In this document: piece after piece, positions 16,432-25,172 of the stretch | Layout: each line of letters opens with the position of its first letter | Numbering within the stretch: position 1 is the stretch's first letter | Assembly (NCBI GenBank): GCA_023255435.1 | Contig: JALRIK010000009.1 | Span: 1-42,321 of the forward strand | Reading direction: 5' to 3' | Source: Marivivens sp. | GTDB lineage: Bacteria > Pseudomonadota > Alphaproteobacteria > Rhodobacterales > Rhodobacteraceae | DNA length: 42,321 nucleotides | Position numbers and translations under genes: made by a program | Notes under the pieces: generated by a model | What the model was told of the DNA's origin: nothing | Database searches by the model: none | The model's input: the letters and a program-made list of their open reading frames with translations, nothing else

Positions 16432-17193
16432 TTAGATAACGGCCGCGCATTTGGCCAAAATGTCGAGATAGCCCCTGACGTCCCAAGCGGACCGCCCGAT
16501 AAACAGGCCGTCGATATGGGGGCAAACGATAAGCTCTTCACAGTTTTGCGGGTTCACCGACCCCCCATAGAGACAGGGGACACGGCGCCCGAGAACCTCT
16601 TGTGCGACGGCAATAATCTCGGCCTGTCGATCGTCGGCATAGTCACTGGTGGCGGGAATACCGTTTGCGCCTATGGCCCAAACGGGTTCATAGGCCAAAA
16701 GGATCTGAGCGGTTTTTTGATCCTGCGAAAGCCTGCTCAGTGCGGCGCGCACCTGAGCGGTCAATACGTCAGTTGCGCGACCGCCTTCGCGCTCTTCGAG
16801 TGTCTCTCCGATACAGATCAATGGAATAAGCCCGTGGCGCACCGCCGCTTCAACCTTGAGGCCAACCGTCTCATCCGTCTCGCCGAAAAATTCTCTGCGC
16901 TCCGAGTGCCCGATCTCGACAATATCGAGCTGACAATCCTTGAGCATCAAGGGTGACACTTCCCCCGTCCAAGCGCCTTGATCGGCCCAATGCATATTCT
17001 GCGCACCCACCTTGACAGTGGTATCGGCAAGCATCGCTTTGACCTCGCGCACTAGGGTAAAAGGCGGGATGACAAACCGCTGGATGCGCGTGTCTGCGGA
17101 CGCATCCATAGACACGAGCCCTTCGGCAAAGACCTTTGCCTCGGCAAGGGTCTTGTTCATTTTCCAACTGGTTCCGATCCAGACCTGCGACAT
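16432..17193 (-). CDS. tpiA: Triose-phosphate-isomerase-family protein, EryH/LerI-like
   Basis: 253-residue TIM barrel. Catalytic His and Glu are present (EIGHSERREFFGE and LLAYEPVWAIG), as is the phosphate loop CLYGGSVNP. However, the canonical N-terminal GNWK is GTSWKMN here, replacing active-site Asn with Ser (residue 9), and loop 6 reads GANGIPAT rather than GTGKTAT. These features resemble the L-erythrulose-1-phosphate isomerases EryH/LerI rather than glycolytic TpiA. It is upstream of the EryI-like gene in an operon. Automatic annotation would probably call it tpiA. No eryA, eryB or eryC kinase or dehydrogenase genes are nearby. Confidence 0.83.
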   Translation of the reverse strand: MSQVWIGTSWKMNKTLAEAKVFAEGLVSMDASADTRIQRFVIPPFTLVREVKAMLADTTVKVGAQNMHWADQGAWTGEVSPLMLKDCQLDIVEIGHSERREFFGETDETVGLKVEAAVRHGLIPLICIGETLEEREGGRATDVLTAQVRAALSRLSQDQKTAQILLAYEPVWAIGANGIPATSDYADDRQAEIIAVAQEVLGRRVPCLYGGSVNPQNCEELIVCPHIDGLFIGRSAWDVRGYLDILAKCAAVI

Positions 17194-17252
17194 TCATCAA
17201 GTTCCAAACGTGTAGATTGACATCAAAAAAACCCTGTCCCGACCACTAAGAC

Positions 17253-17279
17253 AAGCTTAGCTCTCCTGTGGGCTAGCTT
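17253..17279 (-). terminator. Possible hairpin downstream of tRNA-Arg
   Basis: AAGCTTAGC and GCTAGCTT can pair with one bulged base and a 10-nt loop, about 30 bp beyond the tRNA 3' end on the minus strand. The following U-tract is poor (GTCTT), so termination is uncertain. Confidence 0.3.
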
Positions 17280-17306
17280 TAAAGAAACTTAACAATTCGG
17301 GAGATT

Positions 17307-17383
17307 TGGCGATCCCAGAAGGACTCGAACCCTCAACCTGCTGATTAGAAGTCAGCTGCTCTATCCAGTTGAGCTATGGGATC
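17307..17383 (-). tRNA. tRNA-Arg (anticodon TCT)
   Basis: Complete cloverleaf on the minus strand. The acceptor stem GATCCCA/TGGGATC is followed by discriminator G and an encoded CCA (17307-17309). The anticodon loop in CTGACTTCTAATCAG gives TCT, reading AGA/AGG arginine codons. The T-loop GGTTCGAGTCC is canonical. No integrase or att duplication is seen next to it, so there is no sign it is a used integration site. Confidence 0.97.
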
Positions 17384-17416
17384 GCAAGAAAGGCAACCGA
17401 AGTCGCCTTTTGAAAA

Positions 17417-17728
17417 TCAATGTGTCCAGGCACCACGACGGTTGGTGGCAAAGTTTTCACCGTAGCCGCCTGCGCGAAGGTTCGGCTTGCGGCTGTGCGG
17501 CTCTTGAACCACGAATTCGATGCCGTTCTCGCTCGCATATTCAATCGCAGCTTCTTTGGTCTCGAACTTGAGCTTGACTTGGCTCTGGGTGTCGTCGCTC
17601 GATGTCCACCCCATCAGCGGGTCAACTTCGCGCGCGCTCGCAGGCGCAAATTCAAGCACCCAAGCCTTGGTCTTGGCGGTGCCGGACGACATAGCAGTTT
17701 TTGCAGGGCGATAGATTCGTGCACGCAT
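17417..17728 (-). CDS. NDUFS4-type NADH dehydrogenase (complex I) accessory subunit
   Basis: 103 residues from an ATG preceded by GGAGG on the minus strand; the track ORF starts 141 bp earlier without support. The sequence [27 protein letters not shown]...[33 protein letters not shown] is the conserved ETC complex I subunit/NDUFS4 domain, an alphaproteobacterial homologue of the mitochondrial 18-kDa accessory subunit. The C-terminal basic stretch ([22 protein letters not shown]) is also typical. It is encoded away from the nuo operon, as usual for this subunit. It is located next to tRNA-Arg and divergent from uvrB. Confidence 0.92.
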   Translation of the reverse strand: MRARIYRPAKTAMSSGTAKTKAWVLEFAPASAREVDPLMGWTSSDDTQSQVKLKFETKEAAIEYASENGIEFVVQEPHSRKPNLRAGGYGENFATNRRGAWTH

Positions 17729-17863
17729 GGGATGCCTCCAGTAATGACGGCTCCTTATCCCGAAAACTTGCCGAACGTGCAAGCCTTGAAGGGCAATGTC
17801 AGCTTCTGCCCTTGAATGCGAACAAAAAGAGCACAGAATGAAACCCAACCCAAGGAATCGCTC

Positions 17864-20050
17864 ATGCACAACAATTCACCCGAACAGATGCCGATGCTCC
17901 ACTCCACACCCCACCGCCGGGAAAAGTTGGAAGGGGGAAAGCGGTTTGTCATGAGAACCGAGTTTGAGCCAGCGGGTGATCAGCCGACAGCGATCAAAGA
18001 ACTCGCAGGCGGGATTCTTGCGGGTGAACGAGACCAGGTGCTTCTTGGGGCGACAGGTACGGGTAAAACCTTTTCGATGGCAAAGGTCATCGAAGAAACA
18101 CAGCGCCCTGCGATTATCCTCGCCCCGAACAAGACCTTGGCGGCCCAACTCTATGGCGAGTTCAAGGGTTTCTTTCCTGAAAACGCCGTCGAATATTTCG
18201 TATCTTACTACGACTATTACCAGCCCGAAGCCTATGTGCCGCGCTCTGACACCTACATCGAAAAAGAAAGCCAGATTAACGAACAGATCGACCGTATGCG
18301 CCACTCGGCAACGCGGGCGCTCTTGGAACGGGACGATGTGATCATCGTCGCTTCGGTCTCCTGTATCTATGGTATCGGCTCGGTCGAAACCTATTCGGCA
18401 ATGACCCAGGATTTGTTCGCGGGCAAACTCTATGACCAGCGTCAGGTGATCGCCGACCTTGTCGCGCAACAATATCGCCGCAACGACCAAGCCTTCCAGC
18501 GCGGTTGTTTCCGCGTGCGCGGCGATAGCCTCGAGGTCTGGCCTGCCCACCTCGATGACCGCGCATGGCGGCTGTCCTTTTTCGGAGAAGAGCTGGAAGG
18601 GATCATCGAATTCGACCCGCTGACAGGGCAGAAAACCGATACTTTCGAGAAGGTAAGAATTTACGCCAACAGTCACTATGTGACGCCGCGCCCGACGATG
18701 AACCAGGCAATCAAAGGCATCAAAGAAGAACTGCATGTGCGGCTGAAGCAACTCGTTGACGAAGGCAAACTTCTCGAGGCGCAGCGTCTCGAACAGCGCA
18801 CCAACTTTGATCTTGAGATGCTCGAAGCCACAGGCGTTTGCAACGGGATCGAGAACTATTCACGCTATCTCACGGGGCGTGCCCCCGGCGAGCCGCCACC
18901 CACGCTTTTTGAATTCATACCCGATAATGCGATCGTCTTTGCCGACGAAAGCCACGTGTCGGTGCCGCAGATCGGTGCCATGTACAAGGGCGACTATCGG
19001 CGCAAATTTACGCTGGCCGAACACGGGTTCCGCCTTCCCTCTTGTATGGACAACCGTCCTCTCAAGTTCGAGGAATGGGACGCAATGCGCCCGCAGTCGG
19101 TTTTTGTTTCGGCCACACCTGCGGCTTGGGAACTCGAGCAAACAGGGGGCGTTTTCACAGAGCAGATCATCCGCCCGACGGGGCTTCTTGATCCGGTCGT
19201 CGAAATCCGTCCAGTTGAAATGCAGGTGGATGACCTTTTGGACGAGGTGAGACGCGTCTCGGCTCGGGGCTTCCGTACTCTGGTCACGACCCTGACCAAG
19301 CGGATGGCGGAAGACCTTACCGAGTATATGCATGAACAAGGGATCAAGGTCCGCTATATGCACTCGGACATCGACACCATTGAACGCATCGAGATCCTGC
19401 GCGACTTGCGCCTCGGTGCCTTTGACGTGCTCGTTGGGATCAACCTCTTGCGCGAAGGTCTCGATATTCCCGAATGCGGATTGGTTGCGATCCTCGACGC
19501 CGACAAAGAAGGCTTCCTTCGTTCGGAAACATCGCTGGTCCAGACGATCGGCCGCGCCGCGCGTAACGCTGAAGGCCGCGTGATCATGTATGCCGACCGT
19601 ATCACAAGTTCTATGGAACGCGCGCTCAAGGAAACCGAACGCCGCCGCACGCGTCAGATGGCCTATAACGAGGAACACGGGATCACCCCCGCCACCGTGA
19701 AAAAGAACGTCGAGGATATCCTTGCCGGTCTTTACAAGGGCGATGTGGATATGAACCGCGTCACCGCCAAAGTGGACAAGCCGCTCCATGGTGGCAACCT
19801 CGAAGCGGTGCTGGATGGTCTTCGCAATGATATGCGCAAAGCGGCCGAGAACCTCGAGTTCGAAGAGGCAGCGCGCCTTCGGGACGAGATCAAGCGCTTG
19901 GAAACGGTTGATCTTGTTATCTCGGACGATCCGCTGGCAAGGCAATATGCCGTGGAAAAAGCCGTCGACGAGGCCAAGTCAGCCAGCGGTCGCTCCACCG
20001 CGGGCCGAGCAGGTCAGCGCGGCGGGAACAAACGCAGCAAACGCCACTAG
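17864..20050 (+). CDS. uvrB: UvrB, excinuclease ABC subunit B
   Basis: 728 residues. UvrB is the damage-verifying helicase-like subunit of nucleotide excision repair. Walker [12 protein letters not shown] near residues 60-70, the beta-hairpin region [24 protein letters not shown], the DESH helicase motif ([11 protein letters not shown]), helicase motif [11 protein letters not shown], and the C-terminal UVR domain ([17 protein letters not shown]) that contacts UvrC are all visible. The start at 17864 has AAGGAA 6 nt upstream; the track start 48 bp earlier has none. Its stop overlaps the rpe stop on the other strand through CTAG. Confidence 0.97.
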   Translation: MHNNSPEQMPMLHSTPHRREKLEGGKRFVMRTEFEPAGDQPTAIKELAGGILAGERDQVLLGATGTGKTFSMAKVIEETQRPAIILAPNKTLAAQLYGEFKGFFPENAVEYFVSYYDYYQPEAYVPRSDTYIEKESQINEQIDRMRHSATRALLERDDVIIVASVSCIYGIGSVETYSAMTQDLFAGKLYDQRQVIADLVAQQYRRNDQAFQRGCFRVRGDSLEVWPAHLDDRAWRLSFFGEELEGIIEFDPLTGQKTDTFEKVRIYANSHYVTPRPTMNQAIKGIKEELHVRLKQLVDEGKLLEAQRLEQRTNFDLEMLEATGVCNGIENYSRYLTGRAPGEPPPTLFEFIPDNAIVFADESHVSVPQIGAMYKGDYRRKFTLAEHGFRLPSCMDNRPLKFEEWDAMRPQSVFVSATPAAWELEQTGGVFTEQIIRPTGLLDPVVEIRPVEMQVDDLLDEVRRVSARGFRTLVTTLTKRMAEDLTEYMHEQGIKVRYMHSDIDTIERIEILRDLRLGAFDVLVGINLLREGLDIPECGLVAILDADKEGFLRSETSLVQTIGRAARNAEGRVIMYADRITSSMERALKETERRRTRQMAYNEEHGITPATVKKNVEDILAGLYKGDVDMNRVTAKVDKPLHGGNLEAVLDGLRNDMRKAAENLEFEEAARLRDEIKRLETVDLVISDDPLARQYAVEKAVDEAKSASGRSTAGRAGQRGGNKRSKRH

Positions 20051-20739
20051 GCCAAGGCTTTGTTCGCCGCTTCGCGAATCGCGCGGATGTTTTCGCCGTA
20101 GGGTGCGGGGTTCGAAACCGAACCGCCACGGAAGACCGCAGACCCCGCCACGAGGACGTCCGCGCCCGCAGCAGCAACCAAGGGCGCCGTGGTCGGATCA
20201 ACGCCGCCGTCGATCTCGATATGGATCGGGCGATCCCCGATCATTGCGCGGAGTTTGCGCACTTTTTCGACTTGGGAATGGATGAATTTCTGTCCGCCGA
20301 AGCCGGGGTTTACCGTCATGACACAGACCATGTCGACCATATCGAGAAGATATTCGACCTCTTCGGCGCGGGTTGCGGGGTTGAGCGCGACACCGGCCTT
20401 GGCCCCCGCACCGCGGATCGCTTGGAGCGTGCGGTGGATGTGAGGGCCTGCCTCGACGTGGGCGGTGATAAAATCAGCACCAGACGCGGCAAAGGCTTCG
20501 ATGTAAGGATCAACCGGCGCAATCATCAGGTGCACGTCCATCACGCCCTTGATGTGGGGACGGATCGCGGAACAGGTCGCGGGGCCAAAGGTGATATTGG
20601 GCACAAAATGCCCGTCCATGACGTCGACGTGAACCCAATCGCAGCCCTGTGCCTCGATCGCCTGACATTCGGCGCCGAAATTGGCAAAATCCGCAGAAAG
20701 GATCGAAGGGGCAATCTTGATGGTGCGGTCGAATTGCAT
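20047..20739 (-). CDS. rpe: Rpe, ribulose-phosphate 3-epimerase
   Basis: 230-residue TIM barrel interconverting ribulose-5-P and xylulose-5-P in the pentose phosphate/Calvin pathways. Seen: the N-terminal [14 protein letters not shown], metal-binding [37 protein letters not shown] and the phosphate loop [13 protein letters not shown] use the ATG at 20739, preceded by AAAAGGAAG; the track ORF extends upstream into the AraC promoter region. Stops of rpe and uvrB overlap by four bases. Confidence 0.96.
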   Translation of the reverse strand: MQFDRTIKIAPSILSADFANFGAECQAIEAQGCDWVHVDVMDGHFVPNITFGPATCSAIRPHIKGVMDVHLMIAPVDPYIEAFAASGADFITAHVEAGPHIHRTLQAIRGAGAKAGVALNPATRAEEVEYLLDMVDMVCVMTVNPGFGGQKFIHSQVEKVRKLRAMIGDRPIHIEIDGGVDPTTAPLVAAAGADVLVAGSAVFRGGSVSNPAPYGENIRAIREAANKALA

Positions 20740-20794
20740 CGCGTAGCTTCCTTTTTGAGCGTTCGTGCCGCCTTTATAGTCCAAATCTCCTAAG

Positions 20795-20832
20795 GTCACT
20801 ATGAACCTTGAACCTGCGTCACTATTGTCACG
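20795..20832. promoter_or_regulatory. Direct repeats upstream of the AraC-family gene
   Basis: GTCACTAT occurs at 20795-20802 and again at 20818-20825, 23 bp apart start to start. A further TGTCAC follows immediately, and GAACCT is tandemly duplicated between the two copies. Direct repeats spaced by about two helical turns are the usual form of AraC-family binding sites. They lie between divergent rpe and the AraC gene. Confidence 0.45.
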
Positions 20833-20865
20833 TTGCATTTGCAAACTCTATGCTATGACTCGCCT

Positions 20866-21711
20866 ATGAAGTGTATTGATCTCCTTTCTCGTGATGTTTT
20901 ACGTGATGGCGCCGCCTATCACATAGCGCGCTCATCTCTTGAACAAAGGCGCCCCAAAGCGCTTCATTCCCAAGATTTTTACGAGTTGATCTGGGTCCAG
21001 AACGGGGAAATGCGCCTCACGCTCGGCGACGAGAAAATCGACCTCGACGAGGGCAAAGTCGTCTTTGTGCGTGCGGGGGAGCCACATGCCCTTCATGCGC
21101 GCGCCGAGGATACCTTTGTGGTCTCGGTCGCGTTCTCGGCAGATCTGATCCGGAACATCGGAGAGCGTCACGACGCGCTTGTGGGACGTTTTTTCTGGTC
21201 GACCGCGCCGTTGCCCCATATCGCGCATCGCGACATCCGAGAACTGGCCGCACTCAACAAACAGGCCTTGCGACTTGAACGTGTTGCGCGCTCCGCGCTC
21301 GAGGCCGAAGCCTTTTTGCTTCCGCTGTGCGCGGAGCTCGTCGCAGAAGCGCAGCAGACGCGCGAGGAAGCACCGGACTGGTTGGTCATGGCCTGCGCCG
21401 CTGCGCATAATCCCGAAGTTTTCCGCGAAGGTGCAGCAGGTTTTGTCGCCGTTACGGGTCGTGCACATGCCCATGTGAGCCGCACGGCCAAAGCGATCCT
21501 GGGTCAAACGCCTTCTGAATATATCAACAAAATCAGAATGGAATACGCGGGCCGCCGTTTGGCAGGAACCACCGACCAGCTTGCCGAAATCGCGGCAGAT
21601 TGCGGGATTCCCAACCTAAGCCATTTCCATAAATGCTTTTCGAGCCATTTCGGGATTACCCCGCACCAGTTCCGGCTCAAAATGCAAAAGAACGTGCTTC
21701 AGCCGAGCTGA
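20866..21711 (+). CDS. AraC-family transcriptional regulator
   Basis: 281 residues. The N-terminal half is a cupin-type effector domain (HSQDFYELIWVQNGEMRLTLGDEKIDLDEGKVVFVRAGEPHALHA). The C-terminal half has the double helix-turn-helix: first HTH around FVAVTGRAHAHVSRTAKAILGQTPSEYINKIRMEYAG, second in LAEIAADCGIPNLSHFHKCFSSHFGITPHQFR. The start is placed at the MKCIDLLSRDV methionine rather than 33 bp upstream. It is divergent from rpe, with repeat-type sites between them. Its stop directly abuts the DUF1523 stop on the other strand. Effector and regulon unknown. Confidence 0.88.
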   Translation: MKCIDLLSRDVLRDGAAYHIARSSLEQRRPKALHSQDFYELIWVQNGEMRLTLGDEKIDLDEGKVVFVRAGEPHALHARAEDTFVVSVAFSADLIRNIGERHDALVGRFFWSTAPLPHIAHRDIRELAALNKQALRLERVARSALEAEAFLLPLCAELVAEAQQTREEAPDWLVMACAAAHNPEVFREGAAGFVAVTGRAHAHVSRTAKAILGQTPSEYINKIRMEYAGRRLAGTTDQLAEIAADCGIPNLSHFHKCFSSHFGITPHQFRLKMQKNVLQPS

Positions 21712-22380
21712 TTACTTTCTGCTGAAAAACCTACGGAGCCGCGACTTCTTCTCGGCATATTCTGCCTCGACCTCGTCCCAGCGGTTTCCTGCAGAGGTGA
21801 GGGCGGGATCAACGGTGCGCTCGACGAATTGGCGCCACATCGCACGGACCATGAGAAATGCGATGATCAGGAAGACAAAGAAGAAAATGTTGAACCATGG
21901 AATGATCCGAACGTCGGGACTGTCGACGGGGCGAATGCTGATCGCGTTAGGATAGATCGAAATATAGCGGTTCCGCCAGCCGTAATGGGTGATCACAACC
22001 CATCGCGGGTTTGCGGCTTGGGAAATGTTATCAGAGGCCTCGGCCTGAAGATCCGAGCTGTCGAACTTGAAATAGGGTGGCCAAATCCAACCCGTATCCT
22101 CGTTACGGTAAACCATCGTTTCTTCGCCGCCCGTTTTGTAAAAGCCGAAGAACAGTGTGTTCTTGCGGACGGTATTGATCAGACGAAGATCGCGCGTGGT
22201 CTGTTCGGCACTCCCTGAATCGCCATTGGCGTAAAAGACCTTGTTCCAACCGCTAAGATCCTGACGAATGATTTCGGTGGAATTGATCCGCACGACATCA
22301 TGCTGGGGGAGCGTATAGTGTAAAAACGCTCCAAAGATCACAAAGAGCACGATGCGGATGATGGACTTGATACTCGGCAT
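21712..22380 (-). CDS. DUF1523 family membrane-anchored protein
   Basis: 222 residues, recognised as DUF1523, common in Rhodobacteraceae. An N-terminal hydrophobic helix (IKSIIRIVLFVIFGAFLHYTLP) is followed by a probably periplasmic domain with conserved RNEDTGWIWPPYFKFDSSDLQA and the YGWRNRYISIYPNAISI segment, then a second helix (WFNIFFFVFLIIAFLMVRAMW) and a basic cytosolic tail. Function unknown. It is the last gene of a three-gene unit with an L,D-transpeptidase and a small membrane protein (gap 7 bp), so an envelope role is a reasonable inference. Confidence 0.88.
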   Translation of the reverse strand: MPSIKSIIRIVLFVIFGAFLHYTLPQHDVVRINSTEIIRQDLSGWNKVFYANGDSGSAEQTTRDLRLINTVRKNTLFFGFYKTGGEETMVYRNEDTGWIWPPYFKFDSSDLQAEASDNISQAANPRWVVITHYGWRNRYISIYPNAISIRPVDSPDVRIIPWFNIFFFVFLIIAFLMVRAMWRQFVERTVDPALTSAGNRWDEVEAEYAEKKSRLRRFFSRK

Positions 22381-22387
22381 GGCGCCC

Positions 22388-22660
22388 TCAATTCGTCAAA
22401 TATTGGATCACCGCGATTGCAGCGATAGGAACGATATAAACCAACAGAACGAGCCGCTTGCGTATGCTTCCCGCATATTCGGTCATTCCGTGTTCGATAT
22501 AGGCGCTCCGCTCGGAGGGATCACCCCCGTCAGGGTGATTTTCCGCCCAGTCCTCTTCAAGATTTTCCCTGCGGACCGAGCGGAAGTAGACCGATAGAGA
22601 GACATAGATCACGCTCAGAGCGAGGAACCCGAAGATTACCAGCCTGATGAATGACATCAT
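22388..22660 (-). CDS. Small two-TM membrane protein
   Basis: 90 residues: TM helix at about 5-26 ([20 protein letters not shown]), an acidic linker ([29 protein letters not shown]) and a second TM helix at about 68-86 ([20 protein letters not shown]). Its start overlaps the L,D-transpeptidase stop by ATGA, and the DUF1523 gene starts 7 bp after its stop, so the three are co-translated. Family not identified. Conserved context rather than motifs supports it as real. Confidence 0.78.
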   Translation of the reverse strand: MMSFIRLVIFGFLALSVIYVSLSVYFRSVRRENLEEDWAENHPDGGDPSERSAYIEHGMTEYAGSIRKRLVLLVYIVPIAAIAVIQYLTN

Positions 22661-23532
22661 GTATCTCCGCGCTGGGGCACTTCGGTCGTGTCTTCGGTGT
22701 CCTCTTCAGGCTGCTTGACCAATTCATCAGCCAGAATTTGCGCAAGCGGACGATCGGCGGCGACGGCTTCTTCGCTATAGATCAGGTCGGGATCGACGCG
22801 GGTGGCTTCAAGCTCTTCCCCGCGCGAGGCGTAATCTTCGCCTTCAAGACGGATGGAATCAGCCTTGGTGCGGACAACGACTTTGGTCCCGTTGGGCACC
22901 ATTTCGAACAGATGGATGATGTCGTGATTGAACATGCGGATACAGCCCGCAGACCCCGAGTTCCCGATCGATGCAAGATCATTGGTCCCGTGGATACGAT
23001 ACATCGTGTCCTTGCCACCACGATAGAGATAGAGAGCACGCGCGCCGAGCGGGCTACGCAAGCCCCCGGGGATGCCGCGTGCAAAGGGGCCGTAAATCTC
23101 GGGTTCGGTCCGAAGCATATTCTCGGTCGGGATCCAGCCGGGCCATTCCTCTTTGCGACGGATCACGGTTGTCCCGCGCATGGATCGGCCTTGACGGCCA
23201 ACAGCAATGGGGTAACGGATCGCGGTGCCGTCATCCTCGATAAAATAGAGGAACTTCGCATAGGGATCGACTTCGATCGTGCCAGGCTTCTCGTCACCGG
23301 AATATAGAACGATGGTGCGGCGGTTCGGCTCTTCGAGGTATTCACTCGGCACACCAGGAAGTGCATAGCCGTTGTCCATGATCGGACCATAACCCTCGAC
23401 AAAGGTCTCAACGACAGGCTGGGTTTCTTCTACGGCCTCTTCGGTAACACAGGCCGCAAGGCTTGAAAGCAAGAGAACGGAAATAAAGGCCCGCAGCGCG
23501 AGCGAGGCGCGCGGAAAATCAAACAAGGTCAT
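22657..23532 (-). CDS. L,D-transpeptidase (YkuD) lipoprotein
   Basis: 291 residues. A lipoprotein signal ends in SLAAC with Cys28 as lipidation site. The YkuD catalytic domain (about 75-215) shows [15 protein letters not shown], and the active-site block [20 protein letters not shown] carries the His and Cys of the HxX...SxGCIR motif. Such enzymes make 3-3 peptidoglycan cross-links or attach lipoproteins to the wall. The C-terminal ~60 residues are acidic and low-complexity ([10 protein letters not shown]). First gene of the unit with the small membrane protein and DUF1523. Confidence 0.93.
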   Translation of the reverse strand: MTLFDFPRASLALRAFISVLLLSSLAACVTEEAVEETQPVVETFVEGYGPIMDNGYALPGVPSEYLEEPNRRTIVLYSGDEKPGTIEVDPYAKFLYFIEDDGTAIRYPIAVGRQGRSMRGTTVIRRKEEWPGWIPTENMLRTEPEIYGPFARGIPGGLRSPLGARALYLYRGGKDTMYRIHGTNDLASIGNSGSAGCIRMFNHDIIHLFEMVPNGTKVVVRTKADSIRLEGEDYASRGEELEATRVDPDLIYSEEAVAADRPLAQILADELVKQPEEDTEDTTEVPQRGDT

Positions 23533-23618
23533 GGCAGCAATCCAAAAGTCTTCTGCGCTCGTGATAGCATTTTGGCGGGAAAGCGCAAATTACTAGCGCA
23601 CAATCGAGACGTTTTGTT

Positions 23619-23644
23619 GCACGGCAGAGTGGTTTCTGCCGTGC
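23619..23644 (-). terminator. Hairpin terminator after creatinase
   Basis: GCACGGCAGA / TCTGCCGTGC is a perfect 10-bp stem with a 6-nt loop just past the creatinase stop on the minus strand. The following tract is AACAAAACG rather than T-rich, so it may be a strong hairpin without classic intrinsic termination, or an mRNA 3' stabiliser. Confidence 0.55.
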
Positions 23645-23659
23645 ACTGCTGCAAAATAA

Positions 23660-24865
23660 TCAGCCTACGACGTTGAACTCGGGGCCATAAGGATATTTGG
23701 TGATGTCCTCGTTACCGTCTTTGGTGATGACGAGGATATCGTGCTCGCGGTAGCCGCCTGCACCGGGTTGGCCTTCGGCGATAGTGAGCATCGGCTCCAT
23801 CGAAATGACCATGCCTTCTTCGAGAACAGTATCGATATCTTCTCGGAGCTCGAGGCCCGCTTCACGGCCATAGTAATGCGACAAGACGCCGAACGAATGG
23901 CCATAGCCGAAAGTGCGATACTGCAAAAGCTGACGCTCTTCGAAGAAGTCGTTGATCTTAGCGGTAATTTCCGCACAGCTTGCACCGGGCTTGAGAAGCG
24001 ACATGCCGTATTCATGCGCCGCGACGTTCGCCTCCCAGATCTTGAGGCTCGCTGCATCGACCTCTTTGACGAACAAAGTCCGCTCGAGCGCAGTGTAATA
24101 GCCCGAGATCATCGGAAAGGTGTTCAAGCTCAGGATATCGCCTACTTCGAGAGCACGCGCAGTCACGGGATTATGTGCGCCGTCGGTGTTGATCCCCGAC
24201 TGGAACCAGACCCAGGTATCGCGGTATTCGGCATCGGGAAAGCGTTTGGCGATTTCAAGTTCCATGGCATCGCGACCTGCCATAGCAACATCAATCTCGC
24301 GGGCGCCGACCTTGATCGCCTCGCGGATTGCAAAGCCACCGACATCGGCAACAGCCGCGCCTGCGCGGATCAATTCGATTTCGGCGGCTGATTTGCGCAT
24401 CCGCTGTTCCATCGTTGCAGGTGCGATATCTAAGCTGCTCTTAGGTGCGAGGAAATGATCCAGCTTCTGGCTTTGCAGTAGCGTGAGATGATCCGCCTCA
24501 TAGCCGATTACAGCGCCCGTTCCCGTGATGTCACGGATCGTGCGCCAGTAGTTGTCACGCTGCCAGTCCGTATAGGTGATGTTGTCACCATAGCAACGGC
24601 GCCAAGGTTGAGCGGCGTCGATCCCTGCGCTGATGGTAACCGCCTGACCTGCCGTTACGACATACGCATAGGGGCGGCCGAAAGAGCAATACAGAAAACC
24701 CGAGTAATAGGCGACGTTGTGCATGGACGTCAGCACAACCGCATCCACCCCTTTTTCCGCCATGATTTTACGGAGTCCGGCGATACGGGCTTCGTATTCT
24801 GATTCTGCAAAAGGAAGAATACGGTCGCCTTGATGGAAACGATAAGACTGGGGACGTGCTGTCAT
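23660..24865 (-). CDS. Creatinase (creatine amidinohydrolase), M24 family
   Basis: 401 residues, close to Pseudomonas putida creatinase (about 403). It hydrolyses creatine to sarcosine and urea with a metal-free pita-bread fold. The sequence resembles known creatinases along its length: YYSGFLYCSFGRPYAYVV (creatine-binding Phe62 and Arg64), TWVWFQSGINTDGAHNPVTARALEVGDILSLN (catalytic His231), GYYTALERTLF (Glu261), and RTFGYGHSFGVLSHYYGREAGLELREDIDTVLEEGM. The start at MTARPQS has GAGG 6 nt upstream; the track start is 30 bp earlier. No sarcosine oxidase, creatininase or transporter is adjacent, so it acts as a lone module. A hairpin-rich region lies upstream of it. Confidence 0.92.
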   Translation of the reverse strand: MTARPQSYRFHQGDRILPFAESEYEARIAGLRKIMAEKGVDAVVLTSMHNVAYYSGFLYCSFGRPYAYVVTAGQAVTISAGIDAAQPWRRCYGDNITYTDWQRDNYWRTIRDITGTGAVIGYEADHLTLLQSQKLDHFLAPKSSLDIAPATMEQRMRKSAAEIELIRAGAAVADVGGFAIREAIKVGAREIDVAMAGRDAMELEIAKRFPDAEYRDTWVWFQSGINTDGAHNPVTARALEVGDILSLNTFPMISGYYTALERTLFVKEVDAASLKIWEANVAAHEYGMSLLKPGASCAEITAKINDFFEERQLLQYRTFGYGHSFGVLSHYYGREAGLELREDIDTVLEEGMVISMEPMLTIAEGQPGAGGYREHDILVITKDGNEDITKYPYGPEFNVVG

Positions 24866-24885
24866 TTTAGACCTCATTTTTCGCA

Positions 24886-24982
24886 GAGGCCCCACCGGAC
24901 CTCCAAAAGAAGATCCCGGCGTTCAGGAGACTGCGGGACAAACCCGCGAGATAGGAATGACCTGTGGCGACGCCATCGCCAC
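24886..24982 (-). promoter_or_regulatory. Structured region upstream of creatinase (possible leader RNA)
   Basis: In the 307-bp gap between creatinase and the next gene, three hairpins are packed within 97 nt: GTGGCGA/TCGCCAC (24964-24982), GCGGG/CCCGC (24933-24947), and GAGGTCC/GGGCCTC read on the minus strand (24886-24903). The last ends about 20 nt before the creatinase start. This suggests a structured 5' UTR if the promoter lies further upstream. No known riboswitch core was recognised. The rest of the gap (24983-25172) shows nothing I can name apart from the Shine-Dalgarno of the next gene. Confidence 0.35.
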
Positions 24983-25172
24983 GCTCTCGGGAAAAGATAT
25001 GGCAAGAGTCCGACACAAATTCCAGAAGATTTTGCAGAACGAAAGGATAGAGTTCCTAATTGTAGAAAAGCGGTCTTTTGAAAATGCGGCCATGCGCCCG
25101 AAATCCTATAGAAGCTTGCATTCCGCACTCGGATCATGCCCTCTGATGGCATAGGCAAACGGAGGGAGTACT

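Noticed and set aside
17307-17383. tRNA-Arg as an integration site of a mobile element
   Set aside because: No integrase, no repeated tRNA 3' end and ordinary housekeeping genes on both sides.
24886-24982. Glycine or guanidine riboswitch upstream of creatinase
   Set aside because: I looked for the GCCGAAGG/CUCAGGC core of glycine aptamers and for ACGR loops of guanidine-II; neither is present, so no named class is claimed.
24874-25158. 94-residue minus-strand ORF immediately upstream of creatinase
   Set aside because: It reads through the three hairpins, is rich in Arg and Trp without any domain, and has no clear ribosome site. The RNA structure explains the region better than a protein.
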